A stretch of DNA of 64,000 nt, from assembly GCF_028898945.1 (NCBI RefSeq), contig NZ_CP118607.1, forward strand, positions 1,722,001 to 1,786,000, read 5' to 3'. A model generated the notes under the pieces. That model ran no database searches and was not told where the DNA came from. It saw only the letters and a program-made list of their open reading frames with translations. The stretch's first letter is position 1, and each line of letters begins with the position of its first letter. The stretch comes from Pseudomonas sp. PSKL.D1 (GTDB lineage: Bacteria > Pseudomonadota > Gammaproteobacteria > Pseudomonadales > Pseudomonadaceae). Of this stretch, positions 28,159 through 36,501 are shown piece by piece. Made by a program: the position numbers and the translations under genes.

Positions 28159-29004
28159 ATGCGTCGCCGTCGCCATACCGAAGAACATGAAAACCACGAA
28201 CGCTGGCTGGTGTCGTACGCCGACTTCATCACCTTGCTGTTCGCCTTTTTCGTGGTCATGTATTCGATATCCTCGATCAACGAGGGTAAGTACAAGGTCA
28301 TTTCCCAGGCGCTGCTCGGGGTGTTCAACGACCCGGAACGCAGCATGAAGCCGATCCCCATCGGTGACGAGCAGCCGCTGAGCGTGAAGCCGGCCGAGCC
28401 ACTGATCAAGGACAGCGAGCAGACCGATGCCGGGTTGGCCCAGACGAACGTAGACCCGCTCAAGACCATCAGCGACGACGTGCGCGACGCCTTTGGCGAT
28501 CTGATCAAGTCTGACCAGATGACCGTGCGCGGCAACGAGCTGTGGGTGGAGATCGAGCTCAATTCGTCGCTGCTGTTCGGCAGTGGCGATGCCATGCCTA
28601 GCGACCAGGCGTTCGACATCATCGCCAAGGTGGCGAACATCCTCAAACCGTTCGCCAACCCGGTGCACGTGGAAGGCTTTACCGACAACCTGCCGATTCG
28701 CACCGCGCAGTACCCGACCAACTGGGAACTGTCGTCGGCCCGGGCAGCGAGCATCGTGCGCCTGCTGGCGATGGAAGGGGTAAACCCTAGCCGCATGGCA
28801 TCGGTCGGCTATGGCGAGTACCAGCCCGTGGCCAGCAACGACACCGCCGAGGGCCGCGCGCGCAATCGCCGCGTGGTGCTGGTGATTTCCCGTAACCTTG
28901 AGGTACGCCGCAGCCTGACCGGTACCGGCAGCGCCAATGCCACGCCGGACGCCGCCTTGCGCCGCGCTGGCACACAAAGTGCACCGCCACCTGGGGGGCA
29001 ATAG
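28159..29004 (+). CDS. motD: MotD flagellar stator (MotB-like)
   Basis: A 281-aa protein with one membrane helix carrying the proton-carrying aspartate (SYADFITLLFAFFVVMYS, D near residue 23) and a C-terminal OmpA-type peptidoglycan-binding domain (VEGFTDNLPIRTAQYPTNWE, SVGYGEYQPVASNDT). It anchors the MotCD stator to the cell wall. It starts 3 bases after motC. Confidence 0.95.
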   Translation: MRRRRHTEEHENHERWLVSYADFITLLFAFFVVMYSISSINEGKYKVISQALLGVFNDPERSMKPIPIGDEQPLSVKPAEPLIKDSEQTDAGLAQTNVDPLKTISDDVRDAFGDLIKSDQMTVRGNELWVEIELNSSLLFGSGDAMPSDQAFDIIAKVANILKPFANPVHVEGFTDNLPIRTAQYPTNWELSSARAASIVRLLAMEGVNPSRMASVGYGEYQPVASNDTAEGRARNRRVVLVISRNLEVRRSLTGTGSANATPDAALRRAGTQSAPPPGGQ

Positions 29005-29034
29005 TCGTCAATTCTCCGCCACACACACGGTCGA

Positions 29035-29078
29035 TGTAGGAGCGGCTTTAGCCGCGAACACCGGCAAAGCCGGTGCCA
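29035..29078. repeat. Single REP element between motD and parC
   Basis: TGTAGGAGCGGCTTTAGCCGCG is followed by the hairpin ACCGGCAAAGCCGGT. This is a second REP sequence variant (GGCTTTAGCC core), also found at 60.9 kb. Confidence 0.8.
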
Positions 29079-29117
29079 TCCAGCGGTTTGCACCCATAAC
29101 GAGTCAAGAGTTGTCCT

Positions 29118-29909
29118 ATGAGAGTCTGGGCAGTAGCCAATCAAAAAGGCGGGGTCGGCAAGACCACCACCACCATCGCTCTGGCCGGCCTGCTGGCCGA
29201 GGCCGGCAAGCGCGTGGTCGTCGTAGACCTCGACCCGCATGGCTCGATGACCAGTTACTTCGGGCACAACCCCGACGCCCTGGAGCACAGCTGCTACGAC
29301 CTGTTCCTGCACAAGGGCCAGGTGCCCGATGGCTTGCCCGGGCAATTGCTGCTGCCCACCAGTGACGAGCGCATTTCGCTTTTGCCATCCAGCACCGCGC
29401 TGGCCGTGCTGGAACGCCAGTCGCCGGGCCAGAGTGGTTTGGGTTTGGTGATCGCCAAGAGCCTGGCGCAGCTGTGGCAGGACTTCGATTTCGCCCTGAT
29501 CGACAGCCCGCCGCTGCTGGGCGTGCTGATGGTCAACGCCCTGGCCGCCAGCCAGCAGCTGGTGGTGCCGGTGCAAACCGAATTCCTCGCGGTCAAGGGC
29601 CTGGAGCGCATGATCGGCACGTTGGCCATGGTCAACCGTTCGCGCAAGCAGGCGTTGCCGTACCAGATCGTGCCCACGTTGTTCGACCGCCGCACCCAGG
29701 CATCACTGGGCACGCTCAAGGTGCTGCGCGATACCTATGACCAGCAGGTGTGGCAGGGCTACATCCCGGTCGACACGCGCCTGCGCGATGCCAGCCGCAA
29801 TGGTGTCACGCCCTCGCAATTCGATGGCAAGAGCCGGGGCGTGATTGCCTACCGTGCGCTGCTCAAGCACCTGCTCACTTACAAAAGCGCCGTGAAGGTG
29901 GCCTCATGA
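29118..29909 (+). CDS. parC: ParC-type ParA-like ATPase for polar chemotaxis arrays
   Basis: A 263-aa ParA/MinD-like ATPase with deviant Walker motif NQKGGVGKTTT (K10, K15), DLDPHGSMTSYFG and ALIDSPPLLG. Within a che locus and upstream of a CheW-like ParP, this is the ParC that positions chemosensory arrays at the cell pole, as established in Vibrio and in polar-flagellated pseudomonads. Its stop overlaps the parP start by 4 bases. Confidence 0.85.
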   Translation: MRVWAVANQKGGVGKTTTTIALAGLLAEAGKRVVVVDLDPHGSMTSYFGHNPDALEHSCYDLFLHKGQVPDGLPGQLLLPTSDERISLLPSSTALAVLERQSPGQSGLGLVIAKSLAQLWQDFDFALIDSPPLLGVLMVNALAASQQLVVPVQTEFLAVKGLERMIGTLAMVNRSRKQALPYQIVPTLFDRRTQASLGTLKVLRDTYDQQVWQGYIPVDTRLRDASRNGVTPSQFDGKSRGVIAYRALLKHLLTYKSAVKVAS

Positions 29910-30775
29910 ACCGGCCTGTCGGTACCCGGCCACAACTGGCCCTGCAATCTTACCTGGACGGCCTGCTGCAAGAGGCCACCGAAGCCGAGGACATCCTCGA
30001 CCTGCCGGCGCCAGGCGACGACTTTGCCGCCGCCGTGCGCGAAGAGCAGGCCCGCGACGCCCTGCAACCGGCGCCCGTTGTCACCCCCAAGGCCAAGCCG
30101 TTCGCAGAGCCACAGCTCAAAGTGCTGCCGACCGTGCTGCCGGTCGAAAAACCGGTAGTGGTTGTAGTCGAAGCCGAGGTGGTGGCCGAAGCCAGTATTC
30201 CAGTGCTCACCGAAGTACAGGCGCCAGAGTTGGTCACGCCCGTGGTCGACGTGCACCTGCCGGCACCGAGCGCGCCCACGCCACCGGCCACGGTCGACGG
30301 CCGCCCGGACTGGGCTGCCGAGCCGTTCGAGTGCCTGTTGTTCGACGTCGCCGGGCTGACCCTGGCGGTGCCGCTGGTGTGCCTGGGCTCCATCTACAGC
30401 CTCGAAGGCCAGGAACTTACGCCGCTGTTCGGCCAGCCGGACTGGTTCCTCGGCATCCTGACCTGCCAGGCCGGTAACCTGAAAGTGCTGGACACCGCGC
30501 GTTGGGTGATGCCCGACCGCTACCGGGACGATTTCCGCCAGGGCCTGCAGTACGTGATTTCCGTTCACGGCTACGAGTGGGGCTTGGCGGTGCATCAGGT
30601 CAGCCGTTCGCTGCGCCTGGAGCCGTCCGAAATCAAATGGCGCACCCAGCGCGGCCAGCGGCCGTGGCTGGCCGGGACCGTGATCGAACACATGTGTGCG
30701 CTGCTGGATGTTGCCGCGCTGGCCGAACTGATCGCCAGCGGTGCCATCAAGCAGCTGCACGCCCAACACAAATGA
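29906..30775 (+). CDS. parP: ParP-type CheW-like array-positioning protein
   Basis: A 289-aa protein: about 140 residues of acidic, Pro/Ala/Val-rich low-complexity sequence, then a CheW-like domain (PFECLLFDVAGLTLAVPL, VISVHGYEWGLAVHQVSRS). In Vibrio, ParP binds CheA and ParC and so tethers arrays to the pole. Gene order parC-parP-cheW supports the name. ATG 29906 lies inside the parC end. Confidence 0.85.
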   Translation: MNRPVGTRPQLALQSYLDGLLQEATEAEDILDLPAPGDDFAAAVREEQARDALQPAPVVTPKAKPFAEPQLKVLPTVLPVEKPVVVVVEAEVVAEASIPVLTEVQAPELVTPVVDVHLPAPSAPTPPATVDGRPDWAAEPFECLLFDVAGLTLAVPLVCLGSIYSLEGQELTPLFGQPDWFLGILTCQAGNLKVLDTARWVMPDRYRDDFRQGLQYVISVHGYEWGLAVHQVSRSLRLEPSEIKWRTQRGQRPWLAGTVIEHMCALLDVAALAELIASGAIKQLHAQHK

Positions 30776-30815
30776 CAGAACACACCGCCGTTGGCGGATT
30801 TAGAGGGCTAGGGGA

Positions 30816-31295
30816 ATGAAGAAGTCGTCTGCACAAGGTTCCGAAGATCCGATCCTGCAATGGGTCACCTTCCGTCTGGACAACGAGTCCTACGGCATCA
30901 ACGTGATGCAGGTGCAGGAAGTGCTGCGCTACACCGAGATCGCGCCGGTACCGGGTGCACCGAGCTACGTGCTGGGCATCATCAACCTGCGCGGCAACGT
31001 GGTGACGGTGATCGACACCCGCCAGCGCTTTGGCCTGATGCCTTCGGATGTGACCGACAATACCCGTATCGTCATCATCGAGGCCGACAAGCAAGTGGTC
31101 GGCATCCTGGTCGACAGCGTGGCCGAGGTGGTTTACCTGCGCCAGTCGGAGATCGAAACCGCGCCGAACGTGGGCAACGAAGAGTCCGCCAAGTTCATCC
31201 AGGGCGTGTGCAACAAGAACGGTGAGCTGCTGATCCTGGTCGAGCTGGACAAGATGATGACCGAGGAAGAGTGGTCCGAGCTGGAGAACATTTGA
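30816..31295 (+). CDS. cheW: CheW chemotaxis coupling protein
   Basis: A 159-aa CheW domain protein (QWVTFRLDNESYGINVMQVQEVLRYTEIAPVPG, GIINLRGNVVTVIDTRQRFGL) that couples MCPs to CheA. It starts at ATG 30816 with AGGGGA immediately upstream. The next gene follows one base after its stop. Confidence 0.96.
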   Translation: MKKSSAQGSEDPILQWVTFRLDNESYGINVMQVQEVLRYTEIAPVPGAPSYVLGIINLRGNVVTVIDTRQRFGLMPSDVTDNTRIVIIEADKQVVGILVDSVAEVVYLRQSEIETAPNVGNEESAKFIQGVCNKNGELLILVELDKMMTEEEWSELENI

Positions 31296-31296
31296 G

Positions 31297-31692
31297 TTGA
31301 TTTTCGAGGTTGCTGTCATCTTCCTGGCGTTGCTGTGGGCGTTGAGCCTGTGGTTCTTCCTCAACTACAGCAAGCGCCAGCGCGAACTGGCTGCCCAGCA
31401 GGCGATCGGTGATGCGCTGCGTGACCAGCGTATCAAGGACCTCGCCAAAACGCTGGATGATTACCAGAATGGCACCGTGCGCATGGGCGACGCCATCCAC
31501 GAGCTGCGCGCGGCGGTGGCCACACTGCCCGACCGGCTGGAGCGGCTGGAGCAACGCGACCCCAGCAACGTCACCTTCACCCAGGCCGCCCGGCTGGTGG
31601 GGATGGGCGCGAGCGTGGCGGAACTGACCGAAACCTGCGGCCTGACCCAGGCCGAAGCCGAGTTGATGAGCAAGCTGCACCGCAGCGAGTAA
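31297..31692 (+). CDS. DUF2802 family membrane-anchored protein
   Basis: A 131-aa protein: one N-terminal membrane helix (IFEVAVIFLALLWALSLWFFLNY), a coiled-coil-like charged stretch (residues ~25-80) and a C-terminal helix-turn-helix-like segment (FTQAARLVGMGASVAELTETCGLTQAEAELMSKL). I recognise this as the DUF2802 protein that commonly follows cheW in Pseudomonas; the function is not known to me. Start TTG 31297 is unusual but supported by the immediate junction with cheW and the lack of any nearby ATG or GTG before the helix. Confidence 0.8.
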   Translation: MIFEVAVIFLALLWALSLWFFLNYSKRQRELAAQQAIGDALRDQRIKDLAKTLDDYQNGTVRMGDAIHELRAAVATLPDRLERLEQRDPSNVTFTQAARLVGMGASVAELTETCGLTQAEAELMSKLHRSE

Positions 31693-31698
31693 GGCAAG

Positions 31699-31722
31699 AA
31701 GGGCGACCCTGGGGTCGCCCTT
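31699..31722. terminator. Bidirectional hairpin terminator between the che operon and toxin gene 1
   Basis: The stem AAGGGCGACCC / GGGTCGCCCTT (11 bp) has a 2-base loop at 31710-31711, between two convergent genes. Only a short T run follows on the + strand, so termination strength is uncertain. Confidence 0.7.
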
Positions 31723-31728
31723 GTACTG

Positions 31729-34437
31729 TCAGGGCTTTGCCCACGAGTGGAAATTGCCCACGTCAGCAACTTTGGTGAGCGCCAGCTCGCTGGCGATCAC
31801 CTGGTTGGCAATCTGCCCCAGGCCATCAATCAGAAACATCGGGTTGTTCTGCGGCAGCGATTGCAAATTGATCAATTGGCGCAAGGTGCGCAGCCGCGGC
31901 AGGTGCTGATCAATGACATCATTGAGCATGCGGGGGCCGGTCAGGTGGCTCAACTGGCGGGAGTACTCGCTGAAACCATCGCTCTCGGACAGCGGCCTGC
32001 TTTGGTAAAACGCCGCATCTGCCTGGAAGCGCTCATGCAGAGTGTCCGCGATTTGCCGCAGGGTCGGGTTGCCAGCATGGCTGCCGATCATGTTGCTGTT
32101 GAACTGGCAATGCATGTTCATGTCTTCCTGGTTGACCGGTACGCCCAGCAGCAAGCCATCGGGTGTCGTCGACAGTTCCAGGGTATCGATGGCGGCGCGT
32201 TTGAGGTCGTGCGGGGCATTGGGGTCGGCGAGCAACGTGTCGTCGATATCCAGGTAAATACCGCCTTCGGCTTCGAGCAGCGGATAGCGCAGAATGTCGG
32301 ACGCCGAAGCGAAGTTGGCGCCTGCGCCTGCTGTGGCCTGTTGGTATTGTTCGAACAGGCGACTCTCGCTGAACTGCTGATAGACCGGCTGATCCTCCAG
32401 CGGCAGTACCCGTAGACGCGGGGCCTGTTCGTGCAGCAGCCTGAGGTTTTCATCGAATGCCGCCGGGTTGTTTTTTGACAGGTACAAGCGGAACGTATAT
32501 TGGCTGGATGCCAGCCGTTCGCTGTTGCCGGCAAGTGTGGCAAGCAGTTCCGAAGGAATGACCCGGTCACCCACCCAGAGGCTGAAAATCTGCTTTGGAA
32601 TCGGTTGGCGAACCAGGCCTTCGAAGCTGGACAGATCGACGGGCAGCTGAATATCCACGCCCATTGCCCGCAGACTGCTCATGCGCATTTCGTGGGTAAC
32701 CGGCCGGGCCGCGACATCGATCGGGTTCAGCCCTCGGCTCTGCCCTGTGGCTTGATAGTAAGTCGGCATCACCTCGTTCACATCGTAATCACGGATGAAG
32801 GCGTCGTGTTCGGCGTCGTACAGTACCGATGCATTGTAGCCACCAATGACCGATTGCAGCTGTTCCGGCCCATCGGCGGAAACGGGTATGCGGGCCACCC
32901 GCGCGGCGATTTCCGGGTCACCCGAGGGCAGTGGCGGCACTGTGTCACCGAATAAACTGGCCGTGGTGTCCAGTGGCAGGCGGGGAGGGTCGACGGGGCT
33001 CAACGGGTAGCCCAGTTGATCGTTAAGGCGCACGGGTGCTACGAAGCGTTTGCTTCTGGGCGGGAACAGCACACGTGCTTCGTCCAGGGCCTGCATGGCC
33101 AACGGCGCCGCGTTCAGCAGGCCGAACGCGATGTCGTCCACGCCGCCCGCTTTATCTTCCAGGGTCTTGCCGTTGATGGCCCGGTCTATTCCCAAACCAA
33201 ACTGAGCGATGCCGCCAAGCGCCAGCAGTGGTGCGAGTGCCGGCACCACCAGCGCAAAAGGTGCCAGCAGGTTGAGCGTGGTGACCAGGTAGCCACGCCA
33301 GCGGGCTTTGGTCACGTCCTGATTGCTGGTGATGATGAAGTCTGCGTCGGCGTAGCTGCGTTCGCGTTGGCGTTCGGTCAGGGCGGCAAACAGGTCGCCC
33401 CGCAGTTGGGGGCTGTACTTGCTCGCCTTGTAATTGACGTAATCGTTCGGTGCCCAGCGGCCATCGGTGGTGAAACCGGGGCGGTTGGGCGACCGGTAGT
33501 GGATGCCCGGGTAAGCGGCCAAACCTGCCAGCGCGGTGTCCAGGCCGCTGAAATCCAGGCCGTCAGGCGTATCGGCCTGCCTGAAGTACTGGCGCAGTCG
33601 CTGGCGCTTGTCGGCATCGCGGCACTGCAGGGCGAACCAGTCCTTCATCGCGCTCATGCTGCCGAACTCATGGAAGGGCGAGGCATTGCCTGGCAAGTAC
33701 AGCAGCACTCTGCGCTGCGCCTTGTCGGCCATGCACAGCAGGTCGGTGGCCGCGTAGCCATAGACGTTCAAGGGCCTGATCCTGAAATCCGCCGCTTGCG
33801 GCATGAGCCCGGCAGCTTGCCAGGCCAACTGCCGGCCGATGTCGCTCAGGGAGCCTTCCTGCACCTGCTTGTTGCAGGCGGCAATGAAGCTGATCTTAAG
33901 CGATTGCCGATGGCTTTGGGTGGCGTGCTGCCAGTAAGCGTCCAGCATGGCCACGAAGCGGGCATGGAAGTCGAGAGTCCAGATGAAGTCCTGCATGGCT
34001 TCGACATCGACCGGCAAGCGGGTCGTGCTGTCGTAGCGGGGTGGGTCGGTCCTGCGGAACAGGCCATTGAACACTGCATAGGGGGCGCTGTTGTCCAGCG
34101 CTCCGAGCTCAGGCAGGTGCTCTACGATGTGCAGGGGGCCATCCGGCAATGAGCCTGCCCAACCGCCCGGGAACAGTTGGCCGATCAGGTCCTTGCTGGA
34201 CTCGCCTTGCCAGTTCGAGAGCACCGCCTGGGGCAGTGGCAGGCACTGGGCGATGACGGCCTGGTTGCCGCGGTAATGCAGGGTGACCACGTCAGTGAGC
34301 GTTGGGTCCAACGGGTGCCCCTGTTGCCGGGCCCATTGGCCGATGGCGTTGGAGGCTTCGTTGTCAGGGCGCGGGATGTTTTGCAGGTGGCTGCGGATGA
34401 ACTGCACACCAGCGTTGTTAACAGTTAGCGATGCCAT
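31729..34437 (-). CDS. Large toxin-like protein with C-terminal TcdA/TcdB-type glycosyltransferase domain (copy 1)
   Basis: A 902-aa protein. The N-terminal ~380 residues resemble the DUF6543/dermonecrotic-toxin-like N-domain of Pseudomonas proteins (FIAACNKQVQEGSL, LLYLPGNASPFHEF). A hydrophobic hairpin lies near 383-440 (LLAPFALVVPALAPLLALGGIAQFG), reminiscent of a membrane-insertion segment. The C-terminal ~300 residues form a GT-A domain of the large-clostridial-toxin type: PKQIFSLWVGD, then FASASDILRYPLLEAEGG and YLDIDD with DxD at D730-D732, then NMIGSHAGNPTLR. Family knowledge suggests transfer of a sugar to a host protein; the substrate cannot be told. There is no signal peptide. It is the last gene of a four-gene minus-strand run behind a stand-alone FlhB domain gene (72-bp gap). 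Confidence 0.72.
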   Translation of the reverse strand: MASLTVNNAGVQFIRSHLQNIPRPDNEASNAIGQWARQQGHPLDPTLTDVVTLHYRGNQAVIAQCLPLPQAVLSNWQGESSKDLIGQLFPGGWAGSLPDGPLHIVEHLPELGALDNSAPYAVFNGLFRRTDPPRYDSTTRLPVDVEAMQDFIWTLDFHARFVAMLDAYWQHATQSHRQSLKISFIAACNKQVQEGSLSDIGRQLAWQAAGLMPQAADFRIRPLNVYGYAATDLLCMADKAQRRVLLYLPGNASPFHEFGSMSAMKDWFALQCRDADKRQRLRQYFRQADTPDGLDFSGLDTALAGLAAYPGIHYRSPNRPGFTTDGRWAPNDYVNYKASKYSPQLRGDLFAALTERQRERSYADADFIITSNQDVTKARWRGYLVTTLNLLAPFALVVPALAPLLALGGIAQFGLGIDRAINGKTLEDKAGGVDDIAFGLLNAAPLAMQALDEARVLFPPRSKRFVAPVRLNDQLGYPLSPVDPPRLPLDTTASLFGDTVPPLPSGDPEIAARVARIPVSADGPEQLQSVIGGYNASVLYDAEHDAFIRDYDVNEVMPTYYQATGQSRGLNPIDVAARPVTHEMRMSSLRAMGVDIQLPVDLSSFEGLVRQPIPKQIFSLWVGDRVIPSELLATLAGNSERLASSQYTFRLYLSKNNPAAFDENLRLLHEQAPRLRVLPLEDQPVYQQFSESRLFEQYQQATAGAGANFASASDILRYPLLEAEGGIYLDIDDTLLADPNAPHDLKRAAIDTLELSTTPDGLLLGVPVNQEDMNMHCQFNSNMIGSHAGNPTLRQIADTLHERFQADAAFYQSRPLSESDGFSEYSRQLSHLTGPRMLNDVIDQHLPRLRTLRQLINLQSLPQNNPMFLIDGLGQIANQVIASELALTKVADVGNFHSWAKP

Positions 34438-34509
34438 TGAAACGACCTGTGCGGATTAATGAAACGCAACAGTGACGAAGCCAATGGCTGACGGATCGGT
34501 AGAAAATTA

Positions 34510-34842
34510 CTACCCCGGTGGCAGGCCCAACAAAGCAGGGGTGATGTCACGAGGGGGCTGGTCTGGCTCATTGAACCCTGGCGGCACCTTGCCGCGCAGT
34601 TGCCAGGCGAAGGCGATGATTTCGGCGATGGTGAGGTACAACGCCTCGGGGATCTGCTCGCCCAGCTCCAGCCGCGCCAGCAGGCGCACCAGTTCGGCAT
34701 TTTCGTAGATCGGCACTTCGTGTTCGCGGGCGATGGCTAGGATCGCTTCGGCCAGTTCGTCGTCGCCCTTGGCGCTCAAGGTCGGGGCCTGCTGGCCGTC
34801 ATAGCTCAGGGCGATGGCCTGGCGGGGTTGTTTGTCGATCAT
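34510..34842 (-). CDS. Stand-alone FlhB C-terminal domain protein (FlhB2-like)
   Basis: A 110-aa soluble protein that aligns by eye with the cytoplasmic FlhB domain from just after the NPTH cleavage site (AIALSYDGQQAPTLSAKGDDELAEAI against AVALKYDPEKGG...LLLAKGTDFLALKI of FlhB at 16194-17336; then IPEALYLTIAEIIAFAWQLRG). It has no membrane helices and no NPTH. Such short FlhB-like proteins are common in flagellated bacteria, but their role is poorly defined; modulation of export switching is plausible. Its start overlaps the end of the FliK-like gene by 4 bases, so the two are translationally coupled. Confidence 0.85.
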   Translation of the reverse strand: MIDKQPRQAIALSYDGQQAPTLSAKGDDELAEAILAIAREHEVPIYENAELVRLLARLELGEQIPEALYLTIAEIIAFAWQLRGKVPPGFNEPDQPPRDITPALLGLPPG

Positions 34843-36380
34843 GCGGTTTCGTCCACCCAGCGTTGTTCCAGGCGAGTGCGTGGGCCTTGTGGCGGCGTCC
34901 CGGGGTGGCAGGCCAGGTCACCTACATCCACGCCACGCGCCAGCAGGCGTTCGCGCAGGCTGCCCAGCTGGCTGTCTATCAGCCGCGCGGTGTCGGGCAT
35001 TTCGGCCCAGAGATGGCCGCTCAACCGGCCTTGGCTTAGCTGCGCCTGTACCTGCAACGGGCCGAGCGGCGGCAGGTCGAACGCCAGCTCGATGCGCCAC
35101 AGCGATTCCAGCGGGTCGCGTTGTTCGCGCTGAGGGTCGGCTTGCTGCTGCGGTGTTTCTTCACGCTGGAATTTAGCCTGCAGCGGGATGAATTCCTGGC
35201 CATGGCGCACGGGGATCTCGGTTTGCCAGGTGGTTTGCAGGTTGCCGGTTTCGGTGGTGCCGGTTTGTTGCAGGCTACTCAGGGCATGGCTCTGCAGCCG
35301 CGAAATGGCGGCGGCAGCCAGGCGCAGCAGTTGTTGCAGGTCGCTTTCGTTCTCCATCGCCTGCAACAGCCGGGAGGGCAGCGGGAACGCACCAGGCTGT
35401 TGGCGCGGGCTGACCCGTTCGAGCATGCCCAGGGCGCTGCGGGCCATGGCAGGCATGATCTGGGCCAGGGCCGAGGCGCTGGTGGCGACGGGGCGCTCGG
35501 GAGAGGCTTGAGCGATCAGGTTGAGCAGTTGCGCTTTCAAGTCCCCCGTCGCGCCGCTGGCAAGGCCGCCGAGCAACTTGGCCTCGAAAAAAGCACCACT
35601 GTTGTTCAAGGCCTGGGCCAAAGCTTTGCCGTCACCGAGCTGGCGTGCGTCTGGCAGGCTGGCCAGCAAACGCTCGGCGCTGACGCGTAATTCACCTTCG
35701 CCATTGCTGGCGATGTGCTGCAAGGCATTGAGCAGGCCCGGCAACGAGGCTTGCCGAGTGTTCTGGGCGGCCAGTTGCTGGGTGATGTTCAGTTGCTCCT
35801 GGCGGCCGCTCAACGGCACGAAGCGCAATGACTGGTCGCCCTGCACCAAGGCCGTGAGCAGGCTGCCCACGGCCAGTGGGCGGGGGCTGTCAATGGTCAG
35901 CGTGGCACCAGCCTGGGCAGTGTTGAGCAAGCTGACCAGCGAACGGAACGTGGCGGCTGCACCGGCGTTTTGCAGCAGTTGGCTGGTCAGCACCTTGCCC
36001 TGCAGCAGCGTACCGACCGGCACTTTGCTGGTATCGAGCTGGGTGAGGGTGGCGATGTTGCTGGCATTGGCCTGTTGCACCATGACCGCCAGGCGGTTGC
36101 TCTCTGGCTGGCTGATGGTGATCTGGCTGCCTTGGGGGATCGGCTGGCTGCTGCTGGCCTGCACCTGCGCCTGGCTGCCGTTGGCCTGCAAAAAGCGCAG
36201 CACCAACTGGAACTCGCTGCCGGTCTGGCGCAGCGTCAGTACTTCGGCCTGCGCGGTTTCGCCTGGCTTGATCAAGCCAGGCTGCGCCTGGGTGAGGTTG
36301 AGCAGTTCGCCCGTCAGTGCTGCTTTGATTGCCTGCGGGCTGATTGCGGTTTGTGCGCTGAGGCTATTGATTTCAGTCAT
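34839..36380 (-). CDS. Second FliK-like hook-length-control-domain protein
   Basis: A 513-aa protein whose C-terminal ~110 residues match the FliK C-domain pattern (SLWRIELAFDLPPLGPLQVQAQLSQGRLSGHLWAEMPDTARLIDSQLGSLRERLLARGVDVGDL). The long Leu/Gln/Ala-rich N-terminal region resembles the ruler part of FliK. It is distinct from the FliK at 10453-11745. It sits upstream of and overlaps the FlhB2-like gene, recreating the FliK-FlhB functional pair outside the main operon. The start is ATG 36380 (MTEINSLSAQ); four codons upstream an alternative ATG exists. Confidence 0.8.
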   Translation of the reverse strand: MTEINSLSAQTAISPQAIKAALTGELLNLTQAQPGLIKPGETAQAEVLTLRQTGSEFQLVLRFLQANGSQAQVQASSSQPIPQGSQITISQPESNRLAVMVQQANASNIATLTQLDTSKVPVGTLLQGKVLTSQLLQNAGAAATFRSLVSLLNTAQAGATLTIDSPRPLAVGSLLTALVQGDQSLRFVPLSGRQEQLNITQQLAAQNTRQASLPGLLNALQHIASNGEGELRVSAERLLASLPDARQLGDGKALAQALNNSGAFFEAKLLGGLASGATGDLKAQLLNLIAQASPERPVATSASALAQIMPAMARSALGMLERVSPRQQPGAFPLPSRLLQAMENESDLQQLLRLAAAAISRLQSHALSSLQQTGTTETGNLQTTWQTEIPVRHGQEFIPLQAKFQREETPQQQADPQREQRDPLESLWRIELAFDLPPLGPLQVQAQLSQGRLSGHLWAEMPDTARLIDSQLGSLRERLLARGVDVGDLACHPGTPPQGPRTRLEQRWVDETA

Positions 36381-36491
36381 GATTGTAGGCAACCGGTGTG
36401 GAGCACGCCCTCCGTGTAATGTGACGGATTAACCGATGGTAGCCGCCGTCCGCCGCTGACTCTGTAACGGCAGCGGTGGAGGCGACTTGAG
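36364..36491. repeat. Copy A of a duplicated ~125-bp segment (fliK2 start and upstream region)
   Basis: Reading the + strand, CTATTGATTTCAGTCATGATT at the left and AGCGGTGGAGGCGACTTGAG at the right match 39469-39593 with several small indels between. Copy A contains the intact start codon and first codons of the FliK-like gene and ends 10 bases before the stop codon of toxin gene 2. Confidence 0.85.
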
Positions 36492-36501
36492 CCAAGCCTG
36501 G

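Noticed and set aside
29750..30775. Longer parP frame starting inside parC
   Set aside because: The extension overlaps parC by ~160 bases and reads as low-complexity sequence. ATG 29906 with a 4-base overlap is the natural coupled start.
33016..34152. 378-codon plus-strand frame opposite toxin gene 1
   Set aside because: No domain features; the minus-strand frame has the DxD glycosyltransferase and paralogue-conserved motifs, so the plus frame is a shadow.
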